Part shown: positions 59,737 to 64,000 of the stretch, one piece after another | How the letters are laid out: every line of letters starts with the position of its first letter | How positions within the stretch are numbered: position 1 is the stretch's first letter | Assembly (NCBI GenBank): GCA_029207755.1 | Contig: JARCOQ010000016.1 | Coordinates: 10,340,501 to 10,404,500 of the forward strand | Direction: 5' to 3' | DNA: 64,000 nt | DNA from: Chamaea fasciata | Taxonomy: Eukaryota; Chordata; Aves; Passeriformes; Sylviidae | Translations under genes and position numbers: made by a program | Notes under the pieces: generated by a model | Told to the model about the DNA's origin: nothing | What the model saw: only the letters and a program-made list of their open reading frames with translations | The model's database searches: none

Positions 59737-62134
59737 CCAGGCTGGCAGGGTGCAGGTGGTGGCTGCTGTTGCTGGGAGAGGGTATTTGGGGATCACTGCC
59801 CAGGAGGGCATGTTTGCCCAGTGGTGAAAGTGTAACTGCACGGGTCCATCCCCGCCAGCTGCCTGAATGCAGGCCGCTTGTTTGCCCTTGAAGAGTTGCC
59901 TCCATTATTTATAATTTCTAATGCTGTGTGTGACCAGAGTGCTGCAGAGCCATTCAAACTCACATCAGGGAAGGACAGCAGTGCCAGGGTGAGGAGGGAG
60001 CAGCATGAGCTGGTTCCTCCCTGCCCTGCCCAGAATGTTCCTTCCCATCCAGGAGCACGGGGGTTCCTGGGGACAGGGATCCCATGAGGAGGAGAAGCAC
60101 TGACATTTCACAGATGGGGGTTAAGGATTTATCTACCCTTCAAGGTGAAAGCAGCTCACAAGCCAGGAGGTTATGAACATCATTTTATGCACAGAGGTGT
60201 TTTCTCCCTCTTTGCTGGCAGAGTCAGAATCTGGGGCCTTAGCAAAGAAGTCGAGAGGTCCAAGCTTCAGAGAGCACCAAGAGACAAAGAACAAACCACA
60301 GAACTGTAGTAAGCAGAAGTGAAGGTCCTCCAGAACCTCAGTTCCCAAATAACTCTACACTCAGCACATATTAAGGCTGAAACCAGGAGTGGTTAACATC
60401 TGAGTGCTGCTTCCAGCCAGCACCCAGTACAACAGCATTGGATGATGGGCTTTTGCAGGGGTGAAGCTCAATCTGCTGGTTCCTCCCAGAAGAAAACATT
60501 CTTCTTATTTGGGGACTCCTACATTTCCCAGGAATTCACCAGTTTCATACGTGTCAGAACTCAGCTGAGCAGTGTTACTTGTGAGGGTGAGAGGCTTTGC
60601 TGATGCTGTATAGCCAGCTGCAGCACTTACATGCAGAAAGAAATCCACTACTGAAGAGGAGTTGCTAGGAGCACGTGCATAAATAACATTAGAGAACAAC
60701 CTAAAATATTAAGAAAGCTGCAGACCTTGACTATGAATTTTATTGACAGTGGCACAATAGAGTTAACAAACTGACATAACAGGAGTACATAATGAATTCA
60801 TCAGCCTTCCCAACTGAGGACAGACTTAACAGCAGCCCTCCTACACCACGTGTAGTGCCTCCAAAGAGACATGAAACAGGGCTGCTGTGAATGGAGCAGT
60901 GAGAGAGAGCTGAGTCACACTTCAGGAAATAATGGCTTTCAGTTACACACAATTACATGACAGTCCAAACTTTTTCATATGGAGAAAAATAAACAAGACC
61001 AAATTAACTTACAAGTTATTACAAGACACTGAGAAACTGATTTCAAACTGTCACTTTATGGCTGTGCCTGTTCAGCTCACAGCGATGCACTCTGCATTAC
61101 TGAGCCTCTAAGGACAAAAATACACTCACCAGCTACCCTGCGTTGTCATAAACCTCGCCTCTAATACTGTAGGATCTTCCTCAGCTGAAAAACACTGTAC
61201 TTCGTTCATGCTGGCAGAAAGACAGTGGATTCTGCAGCAAATTTCCAGGGACAACGGCTCATGTGCCCAGGGCATCTGTTTGTCCCACAGAGGAATCAAA
61301 CAGCATTCCTTCTCTCACCAGCATTGGCAAGAATGGTAAAGGCCAGCTGAAACTGGGCTGGAAAATGCTCATGCCAATGTGCAGCTGGAGGCAAGGAGAG
61401 AGCAAGAACTTCCCCACGCCAACCAAACCTTGGTTGGGAGTGCTTGTCAGACACAGAACCATGTACTGGGAATTCTTGTCCACCTCCCTTGTTCCTGACA
61501 TTACTGCGCTCAATTCTAATCCCTTATCCTGTCCTGTCCTTTGCCTTGATTTTCCTAGTTTCTGGGATATTGTTATTGAAGCCTAGTGCAGTAACAGAGT
61601 GTGGCTCATGTACTGCTCACTCTTCATTTGCTCTATTTGAAGTATCTCTGTGTGTTTTGGATTAAGCTCCACATTCACATACATCAATCTCTCACCAAGT
61701 TTGCCAGTGCTGGGGACTTTTCTATTCCCTCCCTCAACCAAACAGTCAGCGGAAGGTTGGGAGAAGTGTCTGTTTTGGTTATTTAGACATTAACTTCTTT
61801 AATCTGCCAGTTATTGATGCCCCAAGCTTGGCATAGAGCTGGCACACAACAGCACCCTGGGAGAGCCACACACAGGGAAAACACACATGGAAATGGATCT
61901 TATGTCCATCTGTGCCTTGTCCTGCATTGCCTGGGGAACGACTGCGTTCTGCTGAGGGTGCTTGATGGGACAGTGCCTGGAATTTCTGTGTGTGAGTGGG
62001 ATAACTAAAGAGTGCACCGGTGTGTGGGACCTCATCGCTTCCCACAACTCCCCAGCCAGGAGGGTGTGGTGAGGTGAGGTCACCTCCTCTACCGTGCTGC
62101 AGACGGAGGACAGGAAGACATGGCCCTAAACTGA
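59737..62134. other. Intergenic, no gene seen
   Basis: Includes an AT block at 59900-59935 (CTCCATTATTTATAATTTCT). From about 60100 to 62050 it is AT-richer unique DNA. A minus-strand AATAAA is present at about 60738-60743 (plus strand TTTATT in GAATTTTATTGAC), so a minus-strand transcript ending here is conceivable, but no exon was recognised. Confidence 0.4.
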
Positions 62135-62365
62135 GACACGGGAGGTTCAGATTAGATATTAGATTTTTTTTTTTTTTTTTTTTTTACTTTTCAGGTGGTC
62201 AGGCTTTGGAAGCGGCTGCCCAGGGAGGTGGTGGAGTCCCATCCTTGGCAGTTTGAGAGGTGTCTGATCTGGCACTGGGTGATGTAGTTTTGGGGTTTAG
62301 GGGTTACGGTGGCAGTGCTGGTGGAAGGTTGGATTGGATGATCTTGAAGGTCTCTTCCAACCTTG
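62135..62365 (+). mobile_element. CR1 LINE 3' end with internal poly(T)
   Basis: Sense CR1. It holds GGAGGTTCAGATTAGATATTAG, a T-run of about 22, CAGGTGGTCAGGCTTTGG, GGCTGCCCAGGGAGGTGGTGG and TTGGATTGGATGATCTTGAAG, and ends GGTCTCTTCCAACCTTG. The T run replaces the usual GGAAAAAATTTCTTC region. Confidence 0.88.
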
Positions 62366-62605
62366 ATCACAGAATAACAGAATCTCCTGAGCTGGAAGGG
62401 GCCCCATGGATGATCCAGTCCAACTCCTGGCTGTGCAGGACAGCCCAACAACCCCACCCTGGGCATCCCTGGAGTGGTGTCCAAACACCCCCGGAGCTCG
62501 GCAGCCTCGGGGCCGTGCCCATTCCCTGGGGAGCCTGGGCAGTGCCAGCACCTCTGGGGAAGAACCTTTCCCTGCTCTCCAGCCCAACCCCCCCCGGCAC
62601 AGCCG
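62366..62605 (-). mobile_element. CR1 LINE 3' fragment, minus strand
   Basis: Reverse-complement CR1 of a second subfamily. It holds ACAGAATCTCCTGAGCTGGAA, GGATGATCCAGTCCAACTCC, AGGACAGCCCAACAACCCC and GAACCTTTCCCTGCTCTCC. It abuts the plus-strand copy, so the two 3' ends meet head to head at about 62366. Confidence 0.88.
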
Positions 62606-62619
62606 CAGGGGAAGTGATG

Positions 62620-63370
62620 GTTCTGTGACTCCGGGACCCCGGCGGGACCCCGGCCCGAGCTCCCGCGCTCCCACCTCGCAGGAGCGGCGTGGCCCGGCCT
62701 CGGGGCCCCGCTGCCTGCCCGCCGGGGAGCCCCGCTCCCGCTCCCGGTCCCAGCCCCGCTCCCCCCGGTCCCGCTCCCCCCGGTCCCGCTCCCGGCCTCG
62801 GCCCCGCTTCCTGCCCCGCTCCCGCTCCCTACTTTCCCGGCCCCGCTCCCCCCGTTCCCGCTCCCCCCGCTCCGGCCCCGCTCCCTGCCCCGTTCCCGGC
62901 CCCGCTCCCCCCGCCGGGCGCCCCGGAAGCGCGGCCGGGGCGGGTTCGCTTCCTGCGCGCGGGGCGGGCGGCGGCGGCGGCAGGAAATGGCGGCGGAGCT
63001 GCGGCTGCAGCTGCCGGGCCCTCCCGCTCCGCAGCGCCGGGCTCAGCCCGCCTAGAGCCGCCGGCCGCGCCGGGCCCGCGCCGCAGCCTCCGGGACGGAC
63101 TCCGAGCACTTTACATACATGAGGTACCGGGGCGGGCGGCGCCGGGCCGGGCCGGGCCGGGCGGGGATGGGCCGGGCGGCGGGGGAAGCCCCGCGGAGCC
63201 GCAGCCGGTGGGATCGGGCTCCCCGCGGGAGCGGCGCCGGCGGCGGGGCCGCCCGGAGGGGTCACGGCCCCCGCACGGAGCGATGTGCCCCGTTCCCCCC
63301 CGGGCCGGGCCGGGCCGGGCCGATCCCTGCCCTCCCCAGCGCGGAGTTCGCTCCTGCGGGGCCGGCAGCG
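62620..63370 (+). promoter_or_regulatory. CpG-island promoter, probably of TNRC6A
   Basis: Extremely CpG-dense, TATA-less. 62730-62925 is a degenerate CCCCGCTCCC-type repeat with many SP1/KLF-type CCCCGCCC words. GCGGCAGGAAATGGCGGC at about 62978 contains an ETS-like AGGAAATG beside a YY1-like AATGGCGGC. A probable first exon follows. The island continues past the exon donor at 63124. Confidence 0.7.
63119..63123 (+). CDS. TNRC6A: Probable start of TNRC6A (exon 1, ATG-AG only)
   Basis: The island's plus-strand sequence GAGCACTTTACATACATGAG|GTACCG places an ATG five bases before a donor. Only M plus the first two bases of an AGR (arginine) codon would be coded in this exon. TNRC6A (GW182), the next gene after RBBP6 in the same orientation in human, begins MRELEAK, which fits ATG AG|R. 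TNRC6A is the scaffold protein of the microRNA silencing complex: it binds Argonaute through GW repeats and recruits the CCR4-NOT deadenylase in P bodies. The rest of the gene lies beyond the window. The call rests on synteny, the split codon and a promoter-like island, and is not proven. Confidence 0.55.
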
Positions 63371-63389
63371 CCCGCGGCCGCCCGTGCGG

Positions 63390-63653
63390 TACGGAGCGTC
63401 CCGGTGCGGGCACGGGGAGTCCTGGTGCGGGCACGGGGAGTCCCGGTGCGGTACGGAGCGTCCCGGTGCGGTACGGAGCGTCCCGGTGCGGGCACGGGCA
63501 GTCCCGGTGCGGTACGGAGCGTCCCGGTGCGGGCACGGGCAGTCCCGGTGCGGCACGGAGCGTCCCGGTGCGGCACGGGCAGTCCCGGTGCGGGCACGGC
63601 GAGTCGCGGTGCGGCACGGAGCGTCCCGGTGCGGGCACGGGCAGTCCCAGTGC
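63390..63653. repeat. GC-rich minisatellite, alternating 20/21-bp units
   Basis: About 13 tandem units of two related types, TACGGAGCGTCCCGGTGCGG and GCACGGGCAGTCCCGGTGCG(G), in irregular alternation. It lies in the first intron of the presumed TNRC6A transcript. Each unit carries several CpGs. Confidence 0.96.
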
Positions 63654-63820
63654 TGCGCTGGAACCGCGTCCGCGGGCTGAAGTGATGCAGCAGAATTGTT
63701 TTCCCCAAAGTCCTTGAGGCGGTGGAGCGCAGGGAGGGCACACGGGGATGGGTGCGGGGCACAGGGCCGGGGGCAGATGCGGCGGCGGGGCCGGCAGGTG
63801 CGGGGGGCAGCGGTGATGCT
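63654..63820. other. Spacer between two minisatellites
   Basis: GC-rich unique sequence. Contains AGAATTGTTTTCCCCAAAG, the only AT-richer patch nearby. Confidence 0.6.
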
Positions 63821-63823
63821 GCC

Positions 63824-64000
63824 GGGGCGCACACCGGAGCCCTCGGGGCACGCACCGGGGCACACACCGGAGCCCTCGGGTCACACACCGGAGCCCTCGG
63901 GGCACACACCGGGGCTCTCGGGGCACACACCGGGGCACACACCGGAGCCCTCGGAGCACACACCGGGGCTCTCGGGACACACACCGGGGCTCTCGGGTCA
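63824..64000. repeat. CACACACCGGRGCYCTCGGG minisatellite (runs off window)
   Basis: Tandem 21-bp units CACACACCGGAGCCCTCGGG and variants with GGGGCTCTCGGG, mixed with 12-bp short units (CACACACCGGGG). At least nine units, continuing past the window edge. Minus-strand open frames across it (CVPRAPVCAPRAPV) are repeat artefacts. Confidence 0.95.

Noticed and set aside
62297..63865. 522-codon minus-strand open frame
   Set aside because: It reads through two CR1 pieces, a CpG island and a minisatellite. The composition is Arg/Pro/Gly/Ala-rich with repeat peptides, as expected by chance in stop-poor GC-rich DNA.
63111..63984. Minus-strand frames with CVPRAPVCAPRAPV-type repeats
   Set aside because: They translate the 21-bp minisatellites and have no domain or splice context.
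1..64000. CRISPR arrays, operons, phage or bacterial features
   Set aside because: The window is vertebrate nuclear DNA with spliced genes and LINEs. The tandem repeats present are minisatellites without CRISPR-like spacers.

Overview
The window is vertebrate nuclear DNA, almost certainly from a bird. It carries one complete multi-exon gene that I recognise, RBBP6. It also holds many truncated CR1 LINE 3' ends, the typical avian interspersed repeat, and GC-rich CpG-island promoters set in compact intergenic DNA. The CR1 copies resemble those common in neoavian and passerine genomes, but I cannot name the species. RBBP6 followed on the same strand by what looks like TNRC6A exon 1 matches the gene order on human 16p12 (known synteny, recalled and not searched).

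Layout. 1-4300: intergenic DNA with three CR1 pieces, a GTCCAGCC minisatellite and one AT-rich block resembling a conserved non-coding element. 4380-5350: RBBP6 CpG-island promoter and 5' UTR, with CTCF-like, E-box/CRE, GC-box and NRF1-like motifs. 5089-32731: RBBP6 coding region on the plus strand in 17 exons, all with GT..AG borders and consistent phase, giving a predicted protein of 1778 residues (the human protein is 1792). The order is DWNN ubiquitin-like domain, CCHC zinc knuckle, RING/U-box, Q/P tract, proline-rich region, RS domain, long charged tail and lysine-rich C-terminus. A poly(A) signal lies at 33129.

RBBP6 has a second, intronic 3' end. Reading through the exon 3 donor adds 24 codons, a stop and a good AATAAA at 13798. 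This gives a 125-residue DWNN-only protein like human isoform 3. RBBP6 is itself a 3'-end processing factor, so the choice between the two ends may be self-regulated. I also see an unreported-looking 81-nt phase-preserving cassette exon candidate before the RS exon, and a glutamine/proline repeat directly after the RING that I do not recall in the human protein.

33.2-62.1 kb is about 29 kb with no protein gene I can recognise. It alternates GC-rich CpG-island-like stretches with short AT-rich blocks full of TAATTA-type motifs, which look like conserved regulatory elements. Two CpG-rich spots carry credible first-exon/donor structures: 42197-42212, and a two-exon arrangement at 46332-46683. 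These may start an undescribed transcript. Several mini- and microsatellites are present.

62.1-64.0 kb: two CR1 ends meet head to head. They are followed by a strong CpG island ending in an ATG-AG exon/donor at 63119-63123, consistent with TNRC6A exon 1. Two GC-rich minisatellites then run to the window edge.
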